Origin: Aspergillus flavus
Lineage: Eukaryota > Ascomycota > Eurotiomycetes > Eurotiales > Aspergillaceae
Direction of reading: 5' to 3'
Assembly (NCBI RefSeq): GCF_009017415.1
Contig: NC_092406.1
Span: 2,480,001 to 2,544,000 of the forward strand
Length of the DNA: 64,000 bases
The first letter of the stretch is position 1, and each line of letters opens with the position of its first letter. Below, piece after piece: positions 24,463 to 37,788 of this stretch. The notes under the pieces are model-generated. The model made no database searches and was not told the DNA's origin. It was given only the letters and a program-made list of their open reading frames with translations. Position numbers and translations under genes: made by a program.

Positions 24463-26124
24463 ATGTCGACTCTAGTACCCCCTCCGACCAAGCGCCAGAA
24501 GACGGAGATCGCCGAGAAGGCGCGTCTGCAACAGGAGATTGAAAGCATCCCGGATAACCTGGGCAGTGTCCGAGTCCAGTTCTTCGACCAAGCAACAGGA
24601 TCCGCAACGGGACCTGCAGTGTCCGTTCCAGTGGCCGATGCCAATGTGAAAAATCTTGAGACACTTTTGAATACATTACAAGGCAATGTAGGTACGCAGA
24701 GAAGCCAAAGATCCGATATGCGCTTTAGGCTAATCTTTTACTCGGTTATAGGAAGATGATGAACGAGTACCGTACCGGTTCACCTACCAATCTCAGGATA
24801 AAGACAATCAGGCAATCGACATCTTAGCAGATCTCTATCATTCGCTACTCCAACCTGGACTCAGAACAACCGAAGATACCATCTCTCTATACTTTACCCC
24901 GCAGGCAGTATTCCGAGTGAAGGCTGTTTCACGATGCGCTGCTTCTATAGCCGGACATGGTGAAGCCATTCTTGCGACTGCATTCTCCCCTGTATCTTCT
25001 TCGACAATGGTAACCGGAAGCGGCGACTCGACAGCTCGCGTCTGGGATTGCGACACTGGTACACCGTTGCACACACTGAAGGGACATACCAGCTGGGTGC
25101 TGGCAGTCGCCTACTCCCCCAATGGTGCGATCATCGCGACAGGTAGCATGGACAATAGCGTACGACTGTGGGATGCAAAGAAAGGACAGTCACTGGGAGG
25201 CCCTCTCAAGGGACACGCAAAGTGGATCACCAGTCTGGCTTGGGAACCGTACCATGCGCAAGAAACTGGTCGGCCGCGATTGGCTTCGGCGTCGAAGGAT
25301 TCCACAGTCCGTGTCTGGGACGTTGTATCGAAGCGAATTGATATTGTGTTGTCCGGTCACAAAGGCTCGGTCACCTGCGTTCGTTGGGGCGGCATGGGCA
25401 AGATTTACACAGCCTCCCATGACAAGACCATCAAGGTCTGGGACGCCAAACAGGGTACCCTCATTCAGACACTACAGGCCCATGCGCACCGCGTGAACCA
25501 CCTCGCTCTATCGACAGACTTCGTCCTGAGAACCGCCTACCACGACCACACCAAGAAGGTACCTGAAGCCGATGCCGACAAGGTCACCGCAGCCCGGAAA
25601 CGCTTCGAGCAAGCGGCCACCGTCAACAACAAGATTGTTGAGAGGCTCGTATCTGCAAGTGATGACTTCACTATGTACCTGTGGGAACCGGAAAGCTCCA
25701 ACAAGCCGGTCGCCAGATTACTGGGCCACCAGAAGGAGGTCAACCACGTGACCTTCTCGCCCGATATGGCATACATCGCATCGGCTGGATTCGATAACCA
25801 TGTGAAGCTGTGGAATGGCAGAGATGGAAAGTGAGTATACCACCCAGTATGTCGTTATATACATATCTAATCATGAACAGGTTCATCACTACTTTCCGCG
25901 GCCACGTCGGTGCCGTCTATCAGTGCTGTTTCTCAGCCGACTCCCGTCTTCTGGTATCCTCATCCAAAGACACCACCCTGAAGGTGTGGAACGTCCGCAC
26001 AGGAAAACTGGCCATGGACCTCCCAGGACACAAAGACGAGGTCTTCGCCGTCGACTGGAGCCCCGATGGCGAGAAGGTGGGCAGCGGCGGCAAGGACAAA
26101 GCCGTGCGGATATGGAGAAATTAA
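24463..26124 (+). CDS. RSA4: Notchless/Rsa4 WD40 60S ribosome assembly factor
   Basis: Three exons keep phase: 24463-24687, 24752-25830 and 25881-26124. They encode 515 residues, the same length as the yeast protein. The N-terminus is the NLE ubiquitin-like domain (VRVQFFDQATG; RVPYRFTYQSQ; DTISLYFTPQAVFRV), which binds the MIDAS domain of the AAA+ ATPase Rea1. Eight WD40 repeats follow (STARVWDCDTG; NSVRLWDAKKG; KTIKVWDAKQG; NHVKLWNGRDG; TTLKVWNVRTG). Rea1 pulls Rsa4 off pre-60S particles late in assembly. The start at MSTLVPPPTKRQK is chosen because the upstream in-frame codons look non-coding. Confidence 0.96.
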
Positions 26125-26335
26125 CGTAGATACGGCAATAGAATTATACAAGAAAAGTTGCGATACCCTAAGCACTATTTCGTTTCAAAATGTTGCATAT
26201 ATACAAAAGGAGTGTCATATCTCATCAACAAGAGTAATTTACACAACCATGACAATCACCGCGTTGCGTAACCAACAACACTCTTTCTCATCTCTGATTA
26301 TCTCTCAAATCAGGATCCCATAATCAACTGCAGAT

Positions 26336-26981
26336 TTAAATGTACTGCCAAGCAGCAGCCTCCTTGGCAGCCTTGGGAGCCAAGGCATCGAAGCCAAGGC
26401 AATCAGCGACGTTACCCTTGGGGACAGTAGCGTTCTGGACAGCGGCAAACACCTGCCAGCGGTTGTCCTCAGTAGGGCAAGCCATGAAGCCGGAAGCACC
26501 CCAGCCATTGAAGGAGTAGTAGCCCCATTGCTCGCCGGGCTTGTAAGTGAAGGGACCCACGGCGGAGCCCTCCGGGATATAGGCGGAGTGGGCCTGGGTG
26601 AAGGACAGAGCGCCCTTAGGGTCAACATAGACCTGCTGGCCGCCGGGGACATTGACGTTCTGGAGTACTTCCATTAGTAACGGGGAGAAGGTGGAGACAG
26701 GAAATACGAGGGAAAGAAAAGAGAGGGCTTACCAAGCCATAGCCACCAGGGGAGAAAACGGTCTCGGTGCCGGGAGGGCAGTCCTTTGACTCAGGGAGGG
26801 GGCAGTAGGACTGGGTCTTGCCTCCAAGGTAGAACTTCTGACCGGAGGCGGTCATGGGGAGGAGGTGGATGGGGGAAGCAGAGCGAGCGGACATGACACC
26901 GAAAGGAGGGTTCTCCGGGGCGGCTGGGGCAGCAGCCGCCAGCAGGGGAAGAAGCAACGAGGGGACCATGGAGAACTTCAT
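26336..26981 (-). CDS. small secreted protein, Aspergillus IgE-binding-protein family
   Basis: Two exons, 26733-26981 and 26336-26659, joined in phase 0 after GGYGL, encode 190 residues. A clear signal peptide (MKFSMVPSLLLPLLAAAAPA) precedes a compact domain. Its family-like motifs include SARSASPIHLLP, GGKTQSYCPLP, VPGGQQVYVDP, LSFTQAHSA and NATVPKGNVADCLGFDAL. Homologues in Aspergillus are annotated as IgE-binding or cell-wall proteins. Their biochemical role is not established. Four cysteines in the mature chain could form disulfides. The gene converges on RSA4. Confidence 0.85.
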
Positions 26982-28369
26982 CTTGGTGGTTTGATAAACG
27001 AGAGACTGTGAAGGCGGACTTGGAAGACGGTTATAATGTTTTCAGACTGAGCTGTTTGGAGAGACATGTTGTCGAGATATCGACCTCGTATTTATATCCG
27101 GAGGACGAGGAGGCTGAGAGATATCCATGGATAGCGAGAGTCATACAACATTCTGCATCTCGTGGAGCCATGAGAGAGACGTTACATTGCAGTCGGCGCC
27201 AACCGCTGCATAATCATATCGAAATCTGGATCATAACCTATCAGGAGGCGCCGCCAATAATGAGCTGGTGCACCGTTCAACCGCTAAAGTGAGACCGCAT
27301 CGAAGCGATGTGATGGCTTGTCACGGGAATCACGGGACGAGTAACCGCGGGGATTTATGACGTTTTTGTGGGGAGGCAGTTGAAGAACCGAGATTGCTAT
27401 CGTTGATCCTCGAAATCACTGTCTCACTTTTTCCGAGACATTTGGAGCTGGTCTGTAACGCTGCAAGAGTAAGTGGTATAATAATAGAAATTAGCCACAC
27501 TGTATAGCAAACAATGGCCGAGGGTTCGGACAATGCCGACAGACCTGGAAATTTGCCAGGCCCATGGGAGAGAAGCACTCAATGGCATCACCATTCGCAC
27601 CGCCACATCAGACGGATACGAGACCCGTTTCTAGGTAGATTATATTCGTTCCAGGGTCCTCGGTGGCAACGCTTCCTATGGAATTCCCACGAAGTTAAAA
27701 TTACTTAATTTAGAGATTATCAATTGAGTTTTTTGTTCTTCTTCCATGCATGGACCTACATGTTCAATCACCTGATATGGTAATCCACTACTGATGTCAC
27801 GGTTCTCCACAATATCCATGGATTAGGGCATATTCCATCCTGTCGGTTCTTTCAATTCCGTGGCAAAACATACACGAAGCGCCTGGTCTCAGTCACCTCT
27901 CAGAAATATCATAGGGGTGATCGAGTCCTCGGCACTGTTTGGACAAACAACAAGTACACATAAAAAGAAAGAAATAAAAGCACAGAGATATATGTTTCAC
28001 GCAGTGCGGACAGCATCCATACAGCAAAACATACATCTCGAGACGATTAAAAAAAGATGTGACAAAAAGGGGGATATTATAGAGAAATCAAAAACAAAAG
28101 GGGGTGAATCAACAATTAGCAAAAAGGTAAGAGCAAAAAGAAAAACAAAAAAAGAAGAGAAAAAACACCGCGGCACCAAGCCTGATAGCAATACATCCCA
28201 CCCATTTGAAAGAACCTGTCTTGCCCTGAACACCGCCGACCGAAACCTGTCCCCGTGTCTTAACCCGTAAATGCGTAAAAAGAGTAGAACCATGAAATTC
28301 AAGGGCACTCGAGCCACAACGTCTCTCAACCCAACGTACAGCGTAGTGCAGCAAAGCAACACGACTTTC
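26982..28369. other. intergenic, IgE-binding-like promoter and velB 3' flank
   Basis: No recognised gene. The left part is the promoter of the secreted-protein gene. An A-rich stretch at about 27960-28170 belongs to the velB 3' side. A short plus-strand ORF at 27514-27708 has no known domain. Confidence 0.45.
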
Positions 28370-29616
28370 TTAATCGTAATCGTCCCCATCGTCGTCATCG
28401 TTGTTCCGGCCGCGTGAGCCTTTCACGCCATCTTTGCGGATGGGAATTTTAATGCCTTGCAAAGCGAAGCATTTACTGAGCGTCGTGCTCTCGATCACTC
28501 CGGGAAATTTCTTGGCGGAGAAGACTTGAAATGGCTCGGAGAAGACGGACGCTAGGACGGGTGCGGAACCGTGATTGATAACAGATACTCCTCCATTAGG
28601 AGAATCACTGGATTGAGTACCCACGTTGACAAAGCTCATTTTAAGGCTGAAAGGAAGTTAGCAAAGTGCATTGCAACAATTTACGATGGATGCTCACTGA
28701 CCGGAAAACCCCTTCAGTCCGTACACTCAGATCTTGTAAGATGAACCATACCCCGATTTTGTTATCAGGATCGGTCAGACGGAAGGCACTGGCACTGAGA
28801 CTTCCGATGAGGTTGCGCGTGAACATGCCACCGGGGCCCGTGCTAACCGGTTGCGCAGGGGAAATATTGGCTTGTGGCATATGGCCGCCTGTCGGGTAGT
28901 ATGGTTGATAGTAAGAGGTCTGGGGACTGGCGCCGTATGGGTTTTGATACTGTAGCTGAGGGTTTCCGGGGTAATAGCTATTCATTTGCGGATAGGGGAC
29001 CGGCTGACCGTAGGCGTTCTGTGGGTATTGCGCATAGGTAGGGGACAGGGTCTGCGGCGGTGGCGGGTACGAAGAGGACATAGCCGTGGATATCGACGGA
29101 GAGGTTGCTGAATGCTTGACCAAATTCACCTCATTAGTCCCCTCTGCGTTCCACAAGTCTACCATGAGAACGTAAAAAGAAGTATCAATTTCACTACAAC
29201 CAAGGTCAGCGCCGCATCTAATGACTTGATTCCAAGGTTTACATACTTGATGTCGATTTCCTTTTCGGTTTGAGCATCCTTAACTATAAGGCGAATACAC
29301 GGAGGAGGGGTGATGGGTCTCCGATCCTAGATCGACGAGATAAGCAGTCGGTCGATAAAGAGGATATACTGGAACTAACCTTGTCGCCGAAGCCGCACAT
29401 TCGGGCTCGAATTGGTTGCTGCACAACTTGTAGAGACCAAATGCGACCCTCATGGACAGTCGAGAGCGGCGCTAGGTGGCTGGATGACGGAATGCCTGCG
29501 GAGACCATTCCACCCCCAGAGCCCGGTGTGGGATATGATGAGGAAGGCGGAGGGATTCGATCCATGGAGAGAGGCGGCGGTGGTGGTGGGTGTGCCCTTT
29601 CTTCGATAGCATACAT
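28370..29616 (-). CDS. velB: velvet-domain regulator VelB
   Basis: Four exons keep phase: 29380-29616, 29247-29326, 28702-29193 and 28370-28646. They encode 361 residues. The N-half of the velvet domain ([45 protein letters not shown]) is separated from the C-half ([13 protein letters not shown] from residue 233; [31 protein letters not shown]) by about 90 Pro/Gln/Tyr-rich residues at about 140-228. That interrupted arrangement is diagnostic of VelB. The tail is acidic ([10 protein letters not shown]). VelB forms VelB-VeA-LaeA and VelB-VosA complexes. These control light-dependent sexual development, secondary metabolism and spore maturation. A gene-poor stretch of almost 7 kb lies upstream. 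Confidence 0.97.
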
Positions 29617-32600
29617 GGCGTGAGAGTGGAATAAACGGTAACGATAACCGGTGCTCCCGTTTCGTGAATGTGTTAAGAGCTAGAGCAACAGTATCTTAGG
29701 TAGATGAAACGCTAGCGTCTAGAGAGCATACGAAAAGCGTCCAACGTCACAATTAGACCATTTGACTCTTAAACGATAGCTGGAGTGCTTGAAAGCCGCG
29801 ACCGAAGCAAGCACTGATTGAAAGTTTGTCGGTCCTCGACCTGCGCTGCGACAACTCCGGGCACTGAAGCGAGCTGATAAAAAAATATAGCACACAATGG
29901 TACGGGTCACAGTAAACTGTTTGTGGGGAGAGACGCGTGCGAGTGTTGAGAGGTACGATCGTTGCGGGGATGCAATTTCTGAGAGGGCGCCAGGGAAAAA
30001 GTGGCGAAAGAGGGGCGTACCCGAAAGGTAGGATGCGCGACTGGCCTAAGCTATCTGAGCGATAAGTTGAACGATCACCACGAACATCAAGCATTTATCT
30101 TTAAAATCACGTACAGTTCAATCAATTCGCAACGCGTGCTACCACTCCGCTCAGATTTTCAAAGGGTGATTGACGATCGCTGTGGTTGAGCCGTAAGAAG
30201 GAGCTGTCAAACTGCGGGAGATTCGCTAGGCCTTCCACGGATCGACCTCAGGACCAAAGGTTCGCACACAGCGTATCTTCAGGGTCGTTAAGAGGCCACT
30301 TGGATTTAATCGGCGTGAGTCAGAAGCTGCAGATCAACCCAAGGGTTGACACTGAAAGTCGGGACGTGTTAGGTGTGGGGGAGTTTGTGAGGGAAGAGCA
30401 AGTGGAAAAAGAGGGAAGAAAAGGTGAGAGAGCCGAATGACGAAGCGGAGAGCGTGGACAGTCACGAGAGGTCCAGACAAGAGAGGAACTCGAATGTGGA
30501 TGAGCTCATACCCTTAGAAATTTATTCCTAATTTTTCAATCATTTAGATTTTTATTAACTTTACCTTCTGGCGATCACCTTCTTTCCGATACAACCAGCA
30601 TAATGTTTTCTCATGATTATTTTTCATACAATTGATTTCTTTGCTCCTGTTAATATACCTTGACATTTGTTGTATAATTTTATTCATCTCTTTGGTACCT
30701 TTTTTTTTATTTTTCGCCACTTTCTTCTATTTTCGTTACTATTTTAATACCAAATTGGGTTCACCTTTGTTCTTCCCTAAATGACTTACTCTCTGACGAG
30801 ATGCAGCAACAAGACTCACGGATTAGGCGATGATCAGCCCGCCGCAGGAACCTCGACCCAGACCGTCGGGTTCAGACTTCCTCCCTTCTGGGCGTAGCGC
30901 CGAAATGTGAGAAATCAATCGCCAAAGGCCGAGCATATCCCGACAATCACACACGATCTATCGACTCGCCAAATTATACTTGTATATTCAAACCTTTTTT
31001 CTTTTTCACGGATACTCTTCATAGATTGTTTTTCCTATTTTCCTTTTTCTATTTTTTTTCTACTTTCTTGTATAGAGATGATCTCAATCAGTCAATTTGG
31101 TATTTTTGTCTCCACCTTGAGCAGCTATTTCAAATTATCTCCAGTCCGTGGGGTTTCCGGAAATGTAACGATCAACGACGGAGGGGTTTAGATCAAAATG
31201 CCTAGCAGCCCAAACAGCGGCAAAACCCTAGTCCAGTGGAGGCCAAAATCATTGCCCCGACCAATCTGCACTGCCATATTCAGCATCCAATTTATTTTTA
31301 TGACTGTCATAAAGACGATCCTCGGTGCTGAGGAGTAACCAAGTGGTCCTCCGGTTTGGGTTAAAGCGAAGCAAGCTTGACCCAAGCGCGATCCGTTTTC
31401 AGATTCAATGGAAAAAGATAACGGAAGGCACACCTACCGCAAAGGTTACTGTCTCACCTCTCTCTTGTTTTATTTTTCATTCCTTTCCTTTCTTCTCCCT
31501 CCATAAGACGAACTCGGCCAATTCTTCTCTTTACTTGGGGCGGTGAGAGCTACATTCGAAGCGCAGGGTCGATCAGCACTTGTCGGCCCCTAAGCAGATC
31601 CGTCGTCCTTGGCATGCACCAATGCGATGCCCAAGAATGGAAGTTTGCCAACGAGTCGGGTTACGGGTACAACCACCGGCAGTGCCGCGCGCACTGTTGG
31701 GAGCGGGGACTGCAGTTCCCCGTCTGCGGTTCTCCCACTTCGTTCTGCTGTCCATGGTAACCCCTCCATCCTCGACCGGCGGGATGCCTGAATCCTTTGT
31801 CTGCACGCCTAATTAGTCGTCTGCTGACAGATTTTGGCGTTTGGACCTCGTTGCATAATGCATTGTTTAATTTCTGGTGAAAATCTGTGTTGAGTCTACT
31901 CAGACTCTCAGTAAACTCAAGGCGAAGAACAGGGTACCATGGAGAAAAGAAGTTGAAAATGACATTTGCAGACATCGTAACCCTTTTGCTCGCCCACGTC
32001 CACACCGGATATTTGGTCGCAATCCCCGCGTCATTGAACTGCGAAAAATTGGGGGCGCAGCGACTCCCCATGACCTATATATCGAATGATAATGCCAAGG
32101 GTTCACAATAACTTCTCAGGTGTTCTACGTCATGCCCCTCACGTCGACTGAGATTCTGGTTTCTTTCTGGTTCGCGCAAAACTCTAACCTACTATCACGA
32201 TGATGACTGCTAATGGATACAATTAACGCAACAAACTAGCAAATATCACAACTCCATTCAAAAGAAAAAAAAAATAAATAAATAAAAAATAAAAAAAATT
32301 AAAAAATCTACAAGACCAATAAGCAAGGTTTTACAGCTTACAATAAAGCCACCCACACATTGGCTTACGTTTTACAAGTTTCACCGTTGACTCAGATCGC
32401 CATCCATCCATGGCGCCGCCCTCAACATCTCAGCCGACAAATACATGTACCTGTCACAAAAACTCTAGATAAAACCTAATCGTCAACTCGAAGAGTCTCG
32501 TTCATGTGACTAGCGCTGTTTTGTACCGATCCCAGATCCCGTAAACAGGAATTTCGCTTCAACAAACCTAGAATTATCAAACACCGAGCGTGGAGTTGTT

Positions 32601-35600
32601 ACAATGGCTAAAGCTTCTGCATAGTTCAATTACCTGGAGTAATCGTCAGCGGCGACGCTGCTACGAGGATTCTTTTCCTTTCACGTCGTCCTTCTGTTAC
32701 ATGTGACTACGCGACAGCACGCGTGTTACCTCAGCTGGTGCGAATATCAAAAACTACGTGGATAATGCGACAGAGGAGCTACTCATTAAAGAACGTACAA
32801 ACATAAAACGCTGTTGGAGTCTAATGATCTACAAACGTCACCGTTGACGTGGTATATAACGTCAACAAGATTCAACACAGCACATCCGATCAAAATTCAT
32901 AGTAAATAAGCTCATCTTCAGAAACAAAGTTCAAGGCCCCAGCCCCCACTCTCATAAGGCAAGCAATGCAGCCCCACCCTAAGCTAAATCCTCTCTCTGT
33001 CATGGGTGGTTAATTCATGGTCCATGGCGGAGAATGACAGGTCTCGGCAAAGAGCCTCACACCCAGCGTAAAGAATGACGTGCTTAGGGCTATGGTAGCC
33101 TGATCCGGAGTAGAAACTATTGTGTCTCCGGTTTGGTATACACTAGTTTACAATGCGGGATTTATTCAGAAGCACTTTTGCATAAACAAAGTTTTAGATT
33201 GTATTTACCAATATAATGCTGATTCAACCTGGCTTTGGCGAGATCAGGTTTCCTATTTGAACCATGTGGTTTGGTATTTTGAGTCTGTTTGTGCAAGTGG
33301 GTACTATTAATAAGTATCTTGTATTTTTTATTCTCTTACTTTATCTGTAGCTATGTGGGAAAGAGGCTGTCAACCCTGTTTTTAGACTTGTTATAAAGCA
33401 TCGCATGGCTGTTACGGAGAGTGAGTGACATATAATAATCACGATGACGATGTAGATATATACTTACCACGTACCTAATCTACGATGCGGGCAACCTTCC
33501 AACTATTCGACATCCTTGCAGCATATTGGCGTAATATATATGGTGCGATTAAGTGAGACATTTCTCTAGGTTCTTTGAATTGTATGAAAAATATCTGGTA
33601 GAGGTGGCACTGATACCGCAGGCGTCATATACACGACTTTCTCAATCCCAGCTACACCAGACTCTTACTGTTGGACGTCTCTTTGAGTATCTCGACAGTG
33701 ATGTGTATACAGAGTCTTGTCTAACTTCCGATATGGGAGTTCGTTACTTCATTGCTAGTGCTTGTAGTGGTGGAAGGATGGCCTTTCTCGTATATGAGAG
33801 CGGGTTGTATAGTGACGTCTGTTGAGTAATTGCGTGTTAAAGAATAATGACCTCTCAGCGACGTAGGTTCACTGCTGGGATATATGCTTGATTTCGGGTC
33901 GGGGGAGTATAGAAGAAAGGAAGGTGATTAAAAAGAGGGGAAGAGAGCAAGGGAACAGCTGTCGGTTGAGAAACTAGTTGAGTACATAGTAGCGCTAGCT
34001 ATCGAGCAAGTCCGGCTTATGATGCTAATGGCCGTTCGGAATTTGAATCTATGCACCTTGACCGTTCAAGAAAGTCGCACTAACTAGGGTAACCCTACTA
34101 GTACAACTGCCAGTCAGCACTAATCATAACGCGGACTTACTTCGATGTTCTATAGGAAAGCAGATGACGTTATTTGATATACAATCGCTACCCGAACGTA
34201 GTGTTCAATCTTATTATGTCGCGGACAAAGGCTGACACTGTACAATGTCCCATCGATATCCTGTCTTATTATATATCCATGTTGGTTCAGCGTTTTATGG
34301 TGGTATTTAAGGAAACTCGACCAATTCGGAGTGATGTCACTGCAACTGTGAAGGGACAGGGGGTATGTTCATTATGGACATGGATGTCCATCCATTCTTT
34401 GATCAACAGGCCACCAACAATCATGTAGGACTGTGGAACAGGACTTTTTTTTTTTTTTCTTTCAACCGCAGCTGGCTTTAGGTAGCCATTTCGCGCCGTT
34501 AGCGCTGTAAGATGCTAGGGATAGTATATACTGGGCATGCGCCAAATTCACTAGCTATAATTAGTATGTATAAGTCTTTAGAAATCAATGTTCGACTTGA
34601 GACAATGATATCTCAATCAAATACTGTCTCGGTAACCGTCAAAACGCCACACGGGCACCAGTCATTGTCTAGTAAATAACGGCTCTCCAAGGTGTACCAC
34701 AACGATATAAAGAAATGCTGATCACGTGTGAAGTGTATGTACAACAAAGGGTCAAGATGGTGCTAATCTATATCCGGTATGAGGTCCGTCATGGAACTTG
34801 AGGGGAGAGAAGACGTGGTACCGACAGCGAGAATATGTATTAAGCATAAATCCTTCTATGACATATGCCGACTGACCGTTTGGTGTAACAGAGACTGAGC
34901 ACAAGATCGACATGCGCGCATACATGCTCCTCTATCCGAATTAGGAGATTGAACTATAGCGGGGCGCAGTCTGCAAAGGTGTCGGTTATAGTTCCATAAG
35001 TGGAAAGAGATCATGTACATCCTTGAGCGATAATAACCAAGAGATAGTAAGTAAGTTGTACCTCGTACATGAGGACTCCACCCCCGATTTAGCAGGACTG
35101 ATTGGGTTTCAATATGCGAAACGAGTTCCCGACCCACCAGCTGTATGGTCGCCAACTTCGTAGCCACATTGTAGAGTAGTTGCTTTGTATGCGAACAATG
35201 ATAAGCTCTGCAATTGCCCGCCAGGGGATAGTCCTCTGAACGAACGCTCCATTACTGACGCTGGCCCACTCTGAAGTTCCTTGTCGGTGCATGTTTTGGC
35301 CAGGACCGCCACGACCCATGATTACCTTGATGACGGAAAGGACAAGTCTAGCCTCTATTCAGCTGGGTTCATGACAAGCAATCTTACGTGTACTCCGTAC
35401 GGCGCAAGAAGATCGCATGCGTGACCTCTTCGCCACAGAAGCTTGGACCAACCACACGGAGTGGATCGCTGGTCGCAAGAGATTTGTCCTGCCATGCTGC
35501 TAGCGAAAATTCTGGAAAACCCCCCTAGGCCCAAGGCAATGGATGAGCCTATCTCGCTTTGTACCCATAGGAGTCGGCAAACAAAAAAGCAAATCTTAGT

Positions 35601-36536
35601 AGCTCCTCGCGTGGGAAAAGCAATACCCCATGATAGGCACTTAATCTAGTCGGTCAACCATGGAACAAAGCGCATGTGTATGTCGTTGACTTGCAGTGTC
35701 GATCCAATCATGGATGAAAGCGAAGACCAAGAATACTTGTTACTTGAAACGGAAAAAGAAGGGCTCGCCGCTCGATACCCGGTTGAGACTAGTGTGGGTG
35801 AAGTGGATCTCGGCGCCGGGCCCTTGTCCCAACATGGCATGACGATGAGATTCAATTATCCACCAGAACCGCGTGCAATTGCGCCTTAAGTTCAAGTTGA
35901 TCCATTCGGTCCCCCCTGCTCTATTGGTACTCTGGAGCATTTTCTCGTTTAAGTTGTTCCTCAAAAGAGTAAGCCGAGGACTGAAAAGATGTCCGGTAAG
36001 CACTCGGAGTGGGAGAGCCGTCGGGCGCCTAAGCGACTGCCAATCTTCGGTTCTCAATGGTATTCTTGCGATATTCTTGATTGGTCCCGAGCGTTTCTAT
36101 TTGTCTAGTTAGCAAAAGCGCGAGCGTAGTCGATCGTCGAACATGAGTCTCGATCCATTGAGACCTCTTTCCTTCTTAGGGATATTGGAGACAGCCATGC
36201 ATATGTTCGTTCAATGGCATCGTGCGTAGAGGGCCAACAAGGAGCACAGGACTCCTCCGTCGAAGCCAACGTACAACAGCCCTGCCAAGGGAGGGTTTCG
36301 TAAAGCAACAAATTATAGACCCACTCGGAGTAATCAATCTGTTCATGAGCACTAGTCTGGCTCAGGTGCAATAAATACCTGGTGCAACATCCAAGGCTCT
36401 GCGGGGTTTTTCTTTGGGTCTCGTAAAGATGCACCGACTTAAGAACGTCAAGAAAATCAAACCGAATGGCATCGCTGTGAAAGGATTTATGACAAACGAC
36501 CCTCGCTCTTCTCGACCGCTCAAGTTGCTTTGAGAA
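29617..36536. other. 6.9-kb gene-poor region upstream of velB
   Basis: I find no gene I can support here. ORFs are short and lack domains (for example 33553-33825, 35674-35889, 36105-36557). AT-rich tracts alternate with ordinary sequence. The element CACCGTTGAC occurs at about 32379 and again at about 32836. The part next to velB may be its long leader and promoter. Confidence 0.5.
32261..32308. repeat. A-rich low-complexity tract
   Basis: About 48 bp of almost pure A with single T interruptions inside the gene-poor region. Confidence 0.8.
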
Positions 36537-37788
36537 ATGCCTGCACGGCGAAATCACAAAGGATCAACTCGGATTGACTGTGGTGAATGCAAGTGTCAAC
36601 GGGCTGGGGTATGTTTCGAAGGTTGCATGGGTTTCTTTAGCCGGCGTGCCTGAGGCGTCTTTGTCTTACTTTCCACGTCTACTAATTCATTACGTATAGG
36701 GCAGCTCCCAGTATCCTCACTTTCTTGTCCTATCTCGGTACATGTGCTCGAGGACCCAGGCTCATCTATATACATCGTCCGCCTCATCTTACACTGAAGC
36801 ATCGTCACCAACTGCCAGCCGTTGTCTTGCCTCTCAATACAGAATCATGATGGAAGACATCGATCCTGTCTCTGCGCCTAAAGAGCTTAATATGGAAGAG
36901 TTAGAGCTTATGATCCAATGGTGTACAGAAACTTATCGCTCTATCTCCCGGGACGACACGGTCGAATGGGTCTGGCGTGTCGCCGTGCCTCGAGAGGCGA
37001 TGCGTCACCCCTTCCTAATGCATGGTATTCTCGCATTGTCGGCACTCCACCTCACATTCAATAGCAGCGGTACTACAAAGGAAAACCACTTGATGATAGC
37101 ACGGTCTTACCGGAGCCAGGCCCGGGTCGGCCTGGAGAAGGTGAAGGGTAAACTGAACGACTCCAACTCAAACGCAGTGTTTGCTCTCTACCATATATTA
37201 ATCGTGTCTGCATTCGCTCTTCCTCTCATCATAGAACCGCATGAAGATCAAACGGCGTTAGACGAGCTTTGCGGAGTATTCCGGTTTACCAAAGCCTTGG
37301 GGGATGCCATACCAGCGATCATCGACCGGGTCAAGATAGGGGAAATGAAGGAATTAATTGAATCCAGCGATTCGCCACCGCGCATGCCCGACACGTCACG
37401 GCTCGCTATAATGGCGCTTCTCAGAATGAACGCGGCCTTGACCCGGCAGAACCCAGAGCATGAGAGTGATGTTTATAACCCCGCCATTAAGTACTTGGGA
37501 GAGTCCCTGGACAAGCTTGCAAGAGGTGGAGAGATCATGGTTGTCGCATTTCAGTGGATCTTTCAGATTCCCCCGCGATTCGTTGACTTGCTTAGAGAAC
37601 GACAGCCGTTCGCTCTGATTGTCCTCGGTCATTTTGCTGTGATTCTTCACTCCTTAAGAGAACATTGGTGGATGGGTGAATGGGGAGCCAGACTAATTAG
37701 GCAAATTGGTCAACACCTTGATACGGAATCGAAGCAGTCTCTGAACTGGGTTCTCGATGCTACGGGCTGCTATATTCCTCCGCGGTGA
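36537..37788 (+). CDS. fungal C6-type regulator with a degenerate zinc cluster
   Basis: A short exon, 36537-36608 (MPARRNHKGSTRIDCGECK), joins in phase 0 to 36700-37788 through a 91-nt intron with GTATGT, a CTAAT branch and TAG. The product has 386 residues. The body resembles the middle region of Zn2Cys6 proteins of the sterol-uptake-control type (ELELMIQWCTETYRSIS; WRVAVPREAMRHPFLMHGIL; LSALHL). The N-terminal zinc cluster is abnormal: Cys-X2-Cys is present, but the following CX6C pairs cannot be aligned. The part coded by the start of exon 2 has only one cysteine (RYMC). It may have lost DNA binding, or the 5' end is mis-modelled. The start at 36742 would give 348 residues without any cluster. 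Confidence 0.65.

Noticed and set aside
32261..32308. Poly-A tract as a retroposon tail
   Set aside because: No upstream coding remnant or target-site duplication is visible; it looks like simple low-complexity sequence.
36105..36557. 150-codon minus-strand ORF before the C6-type gene
   Set aside because: No domain recognised and it overlaps the first exon of the plus-strand gene; too weak to list.
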